Shown here: piece by piece, positions 34,763 through 43,250 of the stretch
Layout of the letters: each line of letters opens with the position of its first letter
How positions within the stretch are numbered: position 1 is the first letter of the stretch
The notes under the pieces: generated by a model
What the model was told of the DNA's origin: nothing
Database searches by the model: none
Seen by the model: only the letters and a program-made list of their open reading frames with translations
Source of the DNA: Mycobacterium sp. SMC-4
GTDB lineage: Bacteria; Actinomycetota; Actinomycetes; Mycobacteriales; Mycobacteriaceae
DNA length: 64,000 nt
Direction of reading: 5' to 3'
NCBI RefSeq assembly: GCF_025263265.1
Contig: NZ_CP079869.1
Coordinates: 2,232,001-2,296,000, forward strand
Made by a program: the position numbers and the translations under genes

Positions 34763-35860
34763 TCAGAAGCGGGGTAGCGTTGCGCGCTCAGCGCCGAATC
34801 CGGTGTAGCTCCGGATCAGCGGTAGGTCCGCCATCGTCGCGAAGCCGGGCGGTGCAGCGCAGACCGCTTCAATGGCGTTGAGCACCTGCATCGCCACGGC
34901 GACCAGTCCGGCTCGCACATGCTCCTCGATGGAGGCGGGCCGGGCAAAGCTGGCCAGGCAGAAGAAGTGCGTCCGCATCGAGGGATCGCCCTCGAACGTC
35001 AGCGTCCAACCGTCCTGGGGCATGGGCCAGTGGTCGGGGTACTCGCCGCCGACCGTCCACAGCGTCTCGAATTCGATCAGTGGCTCTCCGTTCCGGGTGC
35101 CGACGAAATTCCACCGTTGACCGGCGGTGGTGCCTTCGCGCAGTACATGATCGAAAATCTCGGAATCCCGGGTGGCCGGCACCGCCTCGACAGCCACCGA
35201 CACGTCATCGATGGCGGCATTGAGGGTGTCTGCGATGAACCACGTTTGTTCGGTGAAAAGACGGGTGTTGAAGGCAAGGAAGTCGTTCGCTGTCGGGGTG
35301 ATGTCCTGTGTCGGTCGGCCGAACCACATTCCTTCGAAGGTGATCTCGGTGCTTTCCCAGAGCGACCAGTCGGCACGCTCCTGCAGAGTGAACTTGTCGA
35401 TGGTGCGGCTCATCCCCGACAGTGCCAGCGGCAGTACTCCGGAAAGGTTTCCGGGGTTGAGTCCGCTGCCGTGGATCGTGCTGTTCCCTGCGCGGCAGGC
35501 TTGGGCGAGCTTCGTCCGGTCAGCGCTGGGAATTCGTGCCGGATGGAAGAGAAACGACACCGTCGCCACATTCTTGCCACTGGCCAGCAGCGCGCACACG
35601 TCGTGGAGGTCGGTGAACGACGGCGCGTAGAGCACCACATCGGCGTCCAACCGCAGAATGTGCGCGGTGTCGGTGGTCGCTGTGACGCCGATGGGTCGAC
35701 GTCCTGCGAGCGTGCCGATGTCGACGCCGCTCTTGGCGTCGGAATAGACTTTGGCGCCGACGATCTCGATGTCCGGCCGGTGGTCGATGATGGTCCGGAT
35801 CATTTCCGTACCGACGGCCCCGGTAGCCCACTGGATGACCCGAAGCGTTTGGATGCCCAC
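34763..35860 (-). CDS. DapB-like NAD(P)-dependent oxidoreductase, paralogue 3
   Basis: 365 residues from a GTG at 35860 (MGIQTLRVIQWATGAVG). The frame stays open to 36403 but that part is antisense to the neighbouring SDR. The family pattern is clear: VIQWATGAVGTEMIRTIID, AKVYSDAKSGVDIGTLAG, DVCALLASGKNVATVSFLFHP. The C-terminus differs most from the other copies (PMPQDGWTLTFEGDPSMRTHFFCLASF). It is divergent from the SDR at 35943 across operator site B. Confidence 0.8.
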   Translation of the reverse strand: MGIQTLRVIQWATGAVGTEMIRTIIDHRPDIEIVGAKVYSDAKSGVDIGTLAGRRPIGVTATTDTAHILRLDADVVLYAPSFTDLHDVCALLASGKNVATVSFLFHPARIPSADRTKLAQACRAGNSTIHGSGLNPGNLSGVLPLALSGMSRTIDKFTLQERADWSLWESTEITFEGMWFGRPTQDITPTANDFLAFNTRLFTEQTWFIADTLNAAIDDVSVAVEAVPATRDSEIFDHVLREGTTAGQRWNFVGTRNGEPLIEFETLWTVGGEYPDHWPMPQDGWTLTFEGDPSMRTHFFCLASFARPASIEEHVRAGLVAVAMQVLNAIEAVCAAPPGFATMADLPLIRSYTGFGAERATLPRF

Positions 35861-35881
35861 TTCGGAGAGTCTAGATCGAGT

Positions 35882-35908
35882 GATAATGTTAATTCTCGAT
35901 ATTTGACA
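35882..35908. promoter_or_regulatory. Operator site B of the 11-bp-register motif (weak)
   Basis: GATAA-N6-TTCTC-N6-TGACA, in the divergent gap between DapB-like paralogue 3 and the SDR. The TTCTC half is exact and the outer halves are degenerate. Confidence 0.45.
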
Positions 35909-35942
35909 CATTGATTTCCCACAGCGATGGAGGGTCGAAGCC

Positions 35943-36785
35943 ATGGACGACGTGCTCGGGTACACGGGGAAGTCGGTTGTCGTGACGGGTGCCGCCTCAG
36001 GCATGGGGGAGGCGACCGCGCGCATCCTGACCGAGCTGGGGGCGCAGGTCACCGCACTGGACATCAAGCCGACCACCGTCGATGTGGCACATTCACTGAC
36101 CATTGACCTGCGTGACCGCGCCGCCATCGAAGAGGTGGCCGCCGAGATCGAGGGGCCGATCGACGGATTGTTCAGTTGCGCTGGACTGCCCGGGCCACCG
36201 TTCTCCGAGTGGGACACCATCCTGGTGAATTTCGTCGGTGCGCGCCATCTGGCCGAACTTCTGGTGCCGAAGATGTCCGAGGGATCGGCCATCAGCGTGA
36301 TCTCCTCATCGGCCGCCCTCGGGTGGCAGGACCACATCAAGGTGATCACCGGGCTGCTGGAGACCGAAGGCTTTGACGCTGCGGTCGACTGGCTGACTGC
36401 CAACGAGAAGAAGTGGTCGTGGAGCGGTTACGCCTACTCGAAGTACATCATCGACGCGTGGGTGGGCTGGTGGTACCCGGAGCTCGCCGGCAAGGGCATC
36501 CGGATCAACTGCATCAACCCGGGTCCGACCGAGACCGCGATGATGCCGGCATTCCAGGATCTGATGGGTAAAGAAACCGTGGACGACGCGATCGGGCCGG
36601 TCGGTCGGTACTCGACCGCCCAGGAGCAGGCCTGGCCGTTGGTCTGTATGGGCAGTCCGAGGCTCAGCTATGTCGGCGGGACCGTGCTGTGGACTGACGG
36701 CGGGTGGAACGGCGCGATGACGATGGGTCGGCACAAGGCGCAGTGGGCGGAAACGGCAGCTGATCAGATGGCGAAGAAGGGCTGA
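35943..36785 (+). CDS. Short-chain dehydrogenase, 3-alpha-hydroxysteroid dehydrogenase-like
   Basis: 280 residues. VVVTGAASGMGEATARIL is the nucleotide motif and DIKP after strand 2 suggests NAD. The active site is SVISSSAALGW with YAYSKYIIDAWVGWW. Between them is an insert of about 35 residues (HIKVITGLLETEGFDAAVDWLTANEKKWSW), as in bacterial 3-alpha-hydroxysteroid dehydrogenase/carbonyl reductases. A steroid-like or cyclic alcohol substrate is therefore plausible but unproven. Confidence 0.87.
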   Translation: MDDVLGYTGKSVVVTGAASGMGEATARILTELGAQVTALDIKPTTVDVAHSLTIDLRDRAAIEEVAAEIEGPIDGLFSCAGLPGPPFSEWDTILVNFVGARHLAELLVPKMSEGSAISVISSSAALGWQDHIKVITGLLETEGFDAAVDWLTANEKKWSWSGYAYSKYIIDAWVGWWYPELAGKGIRINCINPGPTETAMMPAFQDLMGKETVDDAIGPVGRYSTAQEQAWPLVCMGSPRLSYVGGTVLWTDGGWNGAMTMGRHKAQWAETAADQMAKKG

Positions 36786-36794
36786 GCTACTGGC

Positions 36795-37598
36795 TCAGAT
36801 GAAGTCCGAACCTCCGTCGACGTTGACCGTGGCGCCGGTGATGTAGCCGTTGCGCCGTGATGCCAGATAGGTCACCGCGGAGGCGATCTCCTCCGGTAGA
36901 CCGGCACGGCCGAGGTCGCACGGGTGCCCGAAGGTGCGTTCCACCCAGGTCATCACGTCGTTGGGGTCAGACGAATCCAGGCCGTCGGTCGCCAGCGCGT
37001 CCCGCAGGATCTCGGTGAAGCTGGCCGTCACGATGGTGCCGGGACAGACACAGTTGACGAGGATGCCCTCGTGCCCCAGGCTTTTCGACAGATTCTTGGT
37101 GAAGCTCGACAGTGCCGCCTTGGCTGCGGTGTAGGCCACCAGGCGTGGACTCTGCCGCTGAATCGAGTGCGCCGAAAGAGTGACGATCCGCGCCCAGTCG
37201 GCGGCACGCAGCATCGGTAGGGCAGCCCGCACCGACCGCACCGCCGACATGGTCCCGAGGTTGAAGGCCGCATGCCAGTCGTCGTCGTTCAATTCTTCGA
37301 AAGTGCCCGCTTGGGGCCCCACCGTGTGGACGAGTACGTTGAGCCGGCCCCAGCTGTCTTGCACGGCCTGATAACCGGCCGCGATGGAATCTGCGTCCGC
37401 CATGTCGACTGCGAGGGTCAGGACCTCGGGCGCGCCGGCCCGAAGAATCACCTCCGCTGCAGAGTCGAGCGCCTCCTGGCCCCGCGCCATGACGGCCACC
37501 GAAGCGCCCTCGGCAGCAAGGCATTCGGCAATCGCCAGTCCCATGCCCTTACTGCCACCGGTGACCACTGCCGTGGCGCCGCCGAGTCCGAGATCCAT
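36795..37598 (-). CDS. Short-chain dehydrogenase/reductase
   Basis: 267 residues. AVVTGGSKGMGLAIAECLA is the nucleotide motif, VMARGQEAL follows strand 2, and the catalytic pair is TLSAHSIQRQ with YTAAKAALSSFTKNL. The C-terminal YITGATVNVDGGSDFI is standard. It lies 26 bp after the neighbouring SDR, as the last gene of the 39218-36795 operon. Substrate unknown. Confidence 0.88.
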   Translation of the reverse strand: MDLGLGGATAVVTGGSKGMGLAIAECLAAEGASVAVMARGQEALDSAAEVILRAGAPEVLTLAVDMADADSIAAGYQAVQDSWGRLNVLVHTVGPQAGTFEELNDDDWHAAFNLGTMSAVRSVRAALPMLRAADWARIVTLSAHSIQRQSPRLVAYTAAKAALSSFTKNLSKSLGHEGILVNCVCPGTIVTASFTEILRDALATDGLDSSDPNDVMTWVERTFGHPCDLGRAGLPEEIASAVTYLASRRNGYITGATVNVDGGSDFI

Positions 37599-37624
37599 TT
37601 ACGCAGCCTTCCGTTGCCGTAGGT

Positions 37625-38383
37625 TCACCAGGACTTGCTCATCCGCGGTGACAGGTGCACGATCTCACTGACGACCGAGGGGTTCGCCCGTGCCATCGCG
37701 ACGAGGGAGAGCATGGCGTTGGCGACATCGTCGACGGCCGACATCCGTGCCGGGATCTGGCCCTCGGTGGCCCACGACCGATACAGGTCGGCCAGCAGAT
37801 CCCGGTCGGCTCCCCGCAGGATCTCGGTGTCTTCGGTGGGTCCGACGCTGACGCGGATGACCGCGAGCTCGGGGTGCTCGGCCCGCCACGACCGCAGGAT
37901 CTCGTCGAGGGCTGCCTTGCTCGCGTGGTAGGCCGCGACGCCGGCGCGAGGGCGTCCGACATCGTGGCTCGACGCGACCAGTACGACCGCATCGTCGGCG
38001 AGATGCGGGAGAGCGGCGCGCAACACATGCGACGCCCCGACAGCGTTGACCGCATAGGCGTGCATCCACGTCGTCACGTCGGTGTCTTCGATCAGGGCGA
38101 ACGGAACTGCCGCACTGGTGAAGACCACGGCATCGATCTGGCCGAAGTCCGCGGCCACGTCGCTGATGACTTTCTCGACGGCCTTGGGGTCGGCGACATC
38201 AAGTTCGTGAGCGGTCCCGCCAAGTTCCTGTGCCACCGACGAGAGGATGTCCACTCGGCGGGCGGCGAGGGCGATTCTGGCCCCGCGGGAGTGTGCTACC
38301 ACGGCCAACGCGCGTCCGATACCTGATGATGCCCCGATGATGAGCATGCGGACACCCGCGATGTTTGAATGGCGATCGGTCAT
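37625..38383 (-). CDS. Short-chain dehydrogenase/reductase
   Basis: 252 residues from the ATG at 38383. LIIGASSGIGRALAV is the nucleotide motif and AARRVDIL suggests NADP. The catalytic pair is LVASSHDVGRP with YHASKAALDEILRSWR. Its WRAEHPELAVIRVSVG stretch closely parallels the SDR at 27250-28038, so the two are paralogues within the island. The start overlaps the end of the ferredoxin-like gene by 4 bp. Confidence 0.88.
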   Translation of the reverse strand: MTDRHSNIAGVRMLIIGASSGIGRALAVVAHSRGARIALAARRVDILSSVAQELGGTAHELDVADPKAVEKVISDVAADFGQIDAVVFTSAAVPFALIEDTDVTTWMHAYAVNAVGASHVLRAALPHLADDAVVLVASSHDVGRPRAGVAAYHASKAALDEILRSWRAEHPELAVIRVSVGPTEDTEILRGADRDLLADLYRSWATEGQIPARMSAVDDVANAMLSLVAMARANPSVVSEIVHLSPRMSKSW

Positions 38384-38577
38384 GCTCGGTACCCTTCTAC
38401 GGTAGTGGGCGTGGTCGTACGCGAGGAGTCGATGATCATCCGGATGGTACGACGACACCGCCCGCATTCGGATCCCGCGCCACAGGTGATGGCAACTGCT
38501 CGGGTGGTGCTTGCCCCGCCGTCGACTGCCTTGGCAACCGTGTCACTCGTGATTCCCAGGCAGAGGCAGACATACAT
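38380..38577 (-). CDS. Bfd-like [2Fe-2S] ferredoxin domain protein
   Basis: 65 residues from the ATG at 38577. The sequence MYVCLCLGITSDTVAKAV and the late TCGAGSECGRCRRTIR give the C-x-C ... C-x2-C pattern of bacterioferritin-associated ferredoxins. No bacterioferritin gene is nearby. In this operon, between a hypothetical protein and an SDR and in an island with three P450s, it is more likely an electron carrier or regulator for an oxidoreductase. The stop and start of the neighbours overlap tightly (TGATG, ATGA). Confidence 0.85.
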   Translation of the reverse strand: MYVCLCLGITSDTVAKAVDGGASTTRAVAITCGAGSECGRCRRTIRMIIDSSRTTTPTTVEGYRA

Positions 38578-39218
38578 CAGAGTGGTCCGATCCCGGTGGG
38601 CTGGGACATTCGCATTGCGTTGACGAAGCGACCGACGAAGACAGGGGGAAAGACCCCGATCCCCGCGGCTGCTAACCATTCCGAGGCTGTCGGGGAGCGC
38701 GCTATCCACCGCAATGCGGTTTCCGCACTGTCCAGTTGCTGGACGAACATCACTTCGTGTGAACTGTCGAAGGCGCGATATACGACTGTCCGCCGGATCC
38801 CGGCCTTGGCAAACTCTTCACGAGAGTCTCGAACTTGGGCCACGAAATCGTCGATGTCGTCGAGGGGTGTCACCGCAGCCACGACTATCTCGCTGCCGGG
38901 CTCGGGTGCTTCACCGATGTCCATTCGTTCGACGGTCTCGCCTGCGAAGACGGCAGGAAGGTCTTCGACTCCCACCGCGTCGAACCACTCGAAGAAGTAC
39001 GGCGATCGCAGCAAGTTCAGCAGAGGTTGCTCGGTGCTGATCCCGATGATCACAAGTACCTTGCCTGGCTCCACCACAGACTCATAGGCGTACACGTAAC
39101 GTGCGCCGAGATCGACGAGGCTCTCCTGGTGGCGCTGGAGGACCGGCCATACCCGGTCGGGGGTGCTGATCGCGAACTCGACGGCAAACACGAAATTGCG
39201 GGACCTGCTCCGACTCAA
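38577..39218 (-). CDS. Conserved hypothetical, possible dimeric alpha-beta barrel
   Basis: 213 residues with no signal or membrane segment. Two halves look related at the level of pattern: FVFAVEFAISTPDRVWPVLQ and VVAAVTPLDDIDDFVAQVRD each begin a beta-helix unit, and VLVIIGISTEQPLLNLLRS parallels EVMFVQQLDSAETALRWIA. This suggests a duplicated ferredoxin-like (ABM/Dabb-type) fold. No active-site residues can be named. It is first gene of the operon under operator site C. Confidence 0.6.
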   Translation of the reverse strand: MSRSRSRNFVFAVEFAISTPDRVWPVLQRHQESLVDLGARYVYAYESVVEPGKVLVIIGISTEQPLLNLLRSPYFFEWFDAVGVEDLPAVFAGETVERMDIGEAPEPGSEIVVAAVTPLDDIDDFVAQVRDSREEFAKAGIRRTVVYRAFDSSHEVMFVQQLDSAETALRWIARSPTASEWLAAAGIGVFPPVFVGRFVNAMRMSQPTGIGPL

Positions 39219-39292
39219 GGCTGCACCTCCTCATCTGCGTTGCACTGAACCCATTGGGTACAACCTTGCTCCGGGAATCATACTGACATATG

Positions 39293-39308
39293 AGAATCTG
39301 TGTTCTCC
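39293..39308. promoter_or_regulatory. Operator site C of the 11-bp-register motif (exact)
   Basis: GAGAA-TCTGTG-TTCTC, an exact inverted pair. It lies 75 bp upstream of the 39218 start (minus strand) and about 150 bp upstream of the AveC-like gene at 39459 (plus strand), so it could serve either. Confidence 0.65.
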
Positions 39309-39458
39309 ACTGAGGTCGATTGACGAGGCGTACGGGAAAGCATCGATTGCGCAAAAGAAAGCAACTATTCTCTATGGCGTGTCGGTGCTTGATCGTTGAG
39401 GCCGATCCAGGGAAGGAAGTGGGTTGGTCGGTGCACAGGACGCAACGGGTCAACTGAC

Positions 39459-40514
39459 ATGACGAGTGGCCTTCGTCATGCGCACGACTCGACATCGCCG
39501 CCTCCGGCGGGCTCTCGGTGGACTGTGCGAATCGGTTGGGCGATCTTCATTGCGTGCTATTTGTTCTTCGCGGTCGTCACGGTTGCCATGATGCAGACCG
39601 GCATGCAGGGCGACCCAGAGAAGTACAACCCGCAGCCGGGGCCCAGGCCGTACCCTCCATTCCTCGGTTTCGACAACTGGCCACTCGCTGTCAGTCTCAG
39701 TGCGATACCGATGGCGATCGGCCTCATCAGTCTGCTGGTCTGGCTGTCATGGCGCCGCCGGAAGGCGCACTGGGCGGTCGTCATCGCGTTTGCCGGCCTG
39801 ATCACCGGCGCTTTGGACCCGGTGGCGAACTGGGCGACGTTCGCCATTTTCGACCCGCGAATGCTGCATTTCCCGCACTCGTGGCCGTACGTCAACATCT
39901 CGCCCAATCTCGAGCCGGCGCTGTCGTTCCTGGGCGGGTATGCGGCCTACTACTTGTTGAACGGTCTGGGATTCTTACAGTTGCACGATCGCTTGATCCA
40001 CCCGTTGATGCACCGTTCGCGATGGTTGATGCAGCACCGGTTGTTTGCGGTGTTCATCGGAGCGGGGCTGCTGGCGATCCCGATCAATGCGCTGATTCAG
40101 ATCACCTGGATGAGTGCGGGGATCTTCTTCTACACGGAGGCGGTCGGTCCGGTGCTGATCGTCGGGCACGTGCACTTCCCCCTGATAATGGCGGTGTACG
40201 ACGCCTTCATCTTCGCCATGGTTGCTGTGATGTGTGTCCGCGATGATGCGGGCGAACTCGTGCTCGTCAACCGGATCGCTCATTGGTTGCCGGTGCGCCG
40301 CGGTCGGTCGCCCACGACGTTGACTCGGCAGATGCTTGTAGCCACCGCAGTCGGTCTGATCTCGTTCGGGATTCCGTTGGCAATCCTGGCTGGACTGCGT
40401 GAGGCAGGGCTGTCGCGACCGTCCTACGACCAGAACCCTTACCCGACGGTCAAAGTGTACGACCCCTACGGCCACCTCGAGGAGGCCGGGAAACCGGGTC
40501 CGTTCTTCAGGTGA
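39459..40514 (+). CDS. AveC-like (spirocyclase-family) membrane protein
   Basis: 351 residues with about seven membrane helices from the ATG at 39459. Conserved-looking loops between helices include GALDPVANWATFAIFDPRML, LHFPHSWPYVNISPNLEP, LHDRLIHPLMHRSRW and VGHVHFPLIMAVYDAF, rich in Asp, His and Pro. This resembles the AveC-like family named after the avermectin spirocyclase and common in mycobacteria with unknown roles. The His/Asp loops could bind metal, which is inference. It is first gene of the putative NorD/NorQ operon. Confidence 0.65.
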   Translation: MTSGLRHAHDSTSPPPAGSRWTVRIGWAIFIACYLFFAVVTVAMMQTGMQGDPEKYNPQPGPRPYPPFLGFDNWPLAVSLSAIPMAIGLISLLVWLSWRRRKAHWAVVIAFAGLITGALDPVANWATFAIFDPRMLHFPHSWPYVNISPNLEPALSFLGGYAAYYLLNGLGFLQLHDRLIHPLMHRSRWLMQHRLFAVFIGAGLLAIPINALIQITWMSAGIFFYTEAVGPVLIVGHVHFPLIMAVYDAFIFAMVAVMCVRDDAGELVLVNRIAHWLPVRRGRSPTTLTRQMLVATAVGLISFGIPLAILAGLREAGLSRPSYDQNPYPTVKVYDPYGHLEEAGKPGPFFR

Positions 40515-40568
40515 TGTGACTGGGAGCGCTTTCGGCGCAACGTCGACGTCGGGGAGCAAGGATCAACA

Positions 40569-40606
40569 GAGAACAATAATTCTCATATGTGAGAGAACAT
40601 GTTATC
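40569..40606. promoter_or_regulatory. Operator site D of the 11-bp-register motif (four half-sites)
   Basis: GAGAA-N6-TTCTC-N6-GAGAG-N6-TTATC: four alternating half-sites exactly 11 bp apart over 38 bp. The first two form an exact GAGAA-N6-TTCTC palindrome. It lies 40 bp before the 32-residue peptide gene, so the NorD/NorQ part has its own regulated promoter. This is the most extended copy in the island. Confidence 0.7.
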
Positions 40607-40645
40607 TTCTCTCCGGGCCAGCCGACTGGCCGAGAGGAGTTGATC

Positions 40646-40744
40646 GTGCTCGCGGAGATCGTTCGGCTGGCGTTTGCGTGGGGGGCGATGATTGCGATCA
40701 TCGGCTTTTGGTATTGGTTGCTCGGCAATATCGGCACATTCTGA
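40646..40744 (+). CDS. 32-residue membrane peptide
   Basis: GTG start at 40646 with a strong ribosome-binding site (AGGAG, six bases before the start). The peptide is VLAEIVRLAFAWGAMIAII followed by GFWYWLLGNIGTF, one hydrophobic helix with an aromatic cluster. It ends 7 bp before the VWA gene. The ribosome site, operator site D upstream and operon position support a real gene. It may be a small subunit or assembly factor of a membrane complex. Confidence 0.65.
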   Translation: MLAEIVRLAFAWGAMIAIIGFWYWLLGNIGTF

Positions 40745-40751
40745 GCTGCCG

Positions 40752-42290
40752 ATGCGAGCACTGACATCGGAGCCAACGTTGGATGCGCTGTCGACCGAGC
40801 GCGTCTGCGCGCTGGCTGCCCTGGCTCTTTCGGAGGGGCGGCGGCAGACAGCGCGCCTGGTCAGTGGTGAGCGTCGCCAGTTCAGCTGTGATCCGGCTCG
40901 CGGCCGGGTGGATGTGCCGTTTCCGACACCGGCGACGTGGGGTCTGCGAACCCTCACCCTCGGCGTTGCTCTGCAGTGCTCGCCGACCAAGGATGCGCTG
41001 GCCGCGTGTGCTCTCGGAGATCTGACGCCCAAGCAGCAACGTGCGCTCGTTCACGTGGAAGGCAAGGTGGCGCTCGGTTGGGTAGTCGGCCGGTGGCCCG
41101 GGCTGCGGGAGGAGATCTCGCGGGCGATACCGGAAATGGAGTTCTGCGATCCACATGAGGATGCGCGCGCCATGGTGACTGAGGCCATCGAACTCGCAAG
41201 ACGAAACGCTGCGGTGGTGAACAGCCCGGTGCTGGGCACGCTGCCCGTCGGCGCGGCGGCAGCCGCCCCCGGTCGGGGTTTGGCGCGTCGAGTTCGCGGG
41301 CGTATGCCCTGGAGCTCGCGGCGCAGGGATCCCTACCGGCACGTCGGAACTCCCGTCGGTGGTGACGGCGGTACGCCGAACTCGAACCTGCCACCACCGA
41401 GTCGGCCAGAGGACGACGATCCCGAGGTTCGGGCGAACCGGCGTGCCGGCGTGCCTTACCCGGAGTGGAATATGTGGAGCCGGCAATTCCTGCCCGACCA
41501 TGTTGCCGTTCTTGAACGGCCCTATCCCCGGACCGGGCCGAGCTCAGCTGCTGCATCACCCGATCTGCGTAGGTATTTCGAACAGCGGACCGTTCGGACC
41601 GTTCGCCGTCGCCTCGAGGACGGTGCGGACCTCGACGTCGACGCATACGTGTCCCATTGCATCGATCAACTCACCGGCCACTGCACGGCGCCGCGCCTGT
41701 TCCAGGATCTGCAGCCGACCGCTCGGGACGTAACCACCGCCCTGTTGCTCGACGGCAGCTCCTCGCTGGGGGTGCATCAGGGCAAGATCTTTGCACTGGA
41801 ACTGGCCTGCGCGGACGCTCTGTCCCAAGCGATGACGGCCGCGCGGGAACGGCACGCTGTTTTTGCCTTCTCCGGTAACACCCGGCACCGGGTGGATGTC
41901 CGTTGTCTCAAGGATTTTTCCGAGACCCGCTTCGTCGCGCCGGGGGCCTCCGGTCTGGCGACGGCTGGTTACACCCGGCTGGGTGCACCTTTGCGCCACC
42001 TCACGAGCAGACTGCTGGCTCAGTCGGCACAGCGCCGTCTGCTCATCGTGGTCGGGGACGGTTTGTTGTCCGATGAGGGCTATGAGGGCCGCTATGCTTG
42101 GGCAGATGCCGCGCACGCTGTGCAAGAGGCTGCGCAGGCGGGGGTTGTGATCTACTACCTCGGTGTCGGACCCGTCCGGGTCGACCCGCTGCCTGAAGTG
42201 TTCGGTCCCAAGAGGTCTCGCCGGATTCAGCGAATCGAACAGCTTCCCGCGGCCTTGGCGGCTGTTCATCGCGAGCTGGTGATGTCATGA
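40752..42290 (+). CDS. NorD/CoxE-like VWA-domain protein
   Basis: 512 residues from the ATG at 40752. The C-terminal third is a von Willebrand A domain with an intact MIDAS motif DGSSS at 334-338 (TALLLDGSSSLGVHQG), then RRLLIVVGDGLLSDEGYEG. The N-terminal part is NorD-like in layout, with a low-complexity Pro/Arg linker at about 170-230. NorD-type proteins pair with NorQ/CbbQ ATPases to insert metal cofactors or remodel enzymes. Its stop overlaps the ATPase start by 4 bp. Confidence 0.85.
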   Translation: MRALTSEPTLDALSTERVCALAALALSEGRRQTARLVSGERRQFSCDPARGRVDVPFPTPATWGLRTLTLGVALQCSPTKDALAACALGDLTPKQQRALVHVEGKVALGWVVGRWPGLREEISRAIPEMEFCDPHEDARAMVTEAIELARRNAAVVNSPVLGTLPVGAAAAAPGRGLARRVRGRMPWSSRRRDPYRHVGTPVGGDGGTPNSNLPPPSRPEDDDPEVRANRRAGVPYPEWNMWSRQFLPDHVAVLERPYPRTGPSSAAASPDLRRYFEQRTVRTVRRRLEDGADLDVDAYVSHCIDQLTGHCTAPRLFQDLQPTARDVTTALLLDGSSSLGVHQGKIFALELACADALSQAMTAARERHAVFAFSGNTRHRVDVRCLKDFSETRFVAPGASGLATAGYTRLGAPLRHLTSRLLAQSAQRRLLIVVGDGLLSDEGYEGRYAWADAAHAVQEAAQAGVVIYYLGVGPVRVDPLPEVFGPKRSRRIQRIEQLPAALAAVHRELVMS

Positions 42291-43123
42291 CCGAACGCAA
42301 CGGAGAAGCCGTCAGACTGTCTGACTATCGTCCTGTCGGCGGGGAGAAGACGGCATTCGCCGCGGCGTTCAGCCGTCGGCTCCCGGTGATGCTGACGGGG
42401 CCGACCGGCTGCGGTAAGACGCGGCTCGTCGAGCACATGGGAGCGACACTTGATCGTCCGGTCGTGACGATCAGCTGTCACGACGATCTGACCAGTGCGG
42501 ATCTGGTCGGCCGTTTCATTGTGGCCGGCGGAGACGTGATCTGGCAGGACGGCCCGCTGACCAGGGCGGTCCGCGAAGGGTCGATCTGCTACCTCGATGA
42601 GGTGGTCGAGGCGCGTCATGACTCGTTGGCTGTCTTGCACTCATTGACCGACTACCGCAGGACGCTGTATCTGGACCGCACCGGCGAGGTCGTGGTGGCG
42701 CCTGCCGGCTTCATGCTGGTGTGCTCATACAATCCGGGGTATCGCAGCAGCCTGAAAGACCTCAAGCCTTCCTTCCGTCAACGATTTGTGACGGTGGCGA
42801 TGACCTATCTGCCCGCCGACCGTGAAGCCGAACTGGTCGTGGCCGAGACCGGTGTTGCACGTGAGGTCGCCGAGCGGCTCGTCGGCTGTGCCGCAAGCAT
42901 CCGCAACGCGGAATCGGCTTTCCATTTCGAGCCGCCGTCCACTCGCTCCCTGGTGTCCGCCGGGCATCTGATCGCCGCGGGTATGCACGAGACCGACGCT
43001 GCGCAGGCCTGCATCCTCGCGCCACTGAGCAGCGATGGGGTGATATCCACCGGTCTGATCGAGGTGGCTGCAGCAACTCTTCTTCCCAAGCCGACAACGG
43101 CGCCGACCGGAGGGCGAATGTGA
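42287..43123 (+). CDS. MoxR-family AAA ATPase, CbbQ/NorQ type
   Basis: 278 residues. Walker A is GPTGCGKT at 38-45, Walker B is ICYLDEVVEAR at about 101-111, and sensor 1 includes MLVCSYNPGYRSSLKDLKPSFRQRF. The FEPPSTRSLVSAGHLIAAG C-terminal helix set is CbbQ/NorQ-like. These ATPases act with a VWA partner to activate metalloenzymes such as nitric oxide reductase or Rubisco. No nor, cbb or cox structural gene is in the window. The client is probably one of the neighbouring membrane proteins. Confidence 0.9.
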   Translation: MTERNGEAVRLSDYRPVGGEKTAFAAAFSRRLPVMLTGPTGCGKTRLVEHMGATLDRPVVTISCHDDLTSADLVGRFIVAGGDVIWQDGPLTRAVREGSICYLDEVVEARHDSLAVLHSLTDYRRTLYLDRTGEVVVAPAGFMLVCSYNPGYRSSLKDLKPSFRQRFVTVAMTYLPADREAELVVAETGVAREVAERLVGCAASIRNAESAFHFEPPSTRSLVSAGHLIAAGMHETDAAQACILAPLSSDGVISTGLIEVAAATLLPKPTTAPTGGRM

Positions 43124-43245
43124 CTGTGAACGAACAAGACCGGCGCCGCCGCCGCGCACTCATCGTGTTTCAGATCTTCGTCTACGGGGCGCTGATCACG
43201 ATGTTCCTCATCCAATTGCAGATGTACATGGTCAAGGATTGGTAG
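43120..43245 (+). CDS. 41-residue membrane peptide
   Basis: The GTG start at 43120 overlaps the ATPase stop (GTGA), implying coupled translation. The peptide begins VTVNEQDRRRRRALIVFQIF and continues with VYGALITMFLIQLQMYMVKDW: a basic N-terminus, which should stay inside, then one membrane helix. It is too short for standard callers but fits without gaps between the ATPase and the next membrane gene. Confidence 0.65.
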   Translation: MTVNEQDRRRRRALIVFQIFVYGALITMFLIQLQMYMVKDW

Positions 43246-43250
43246 GACGT

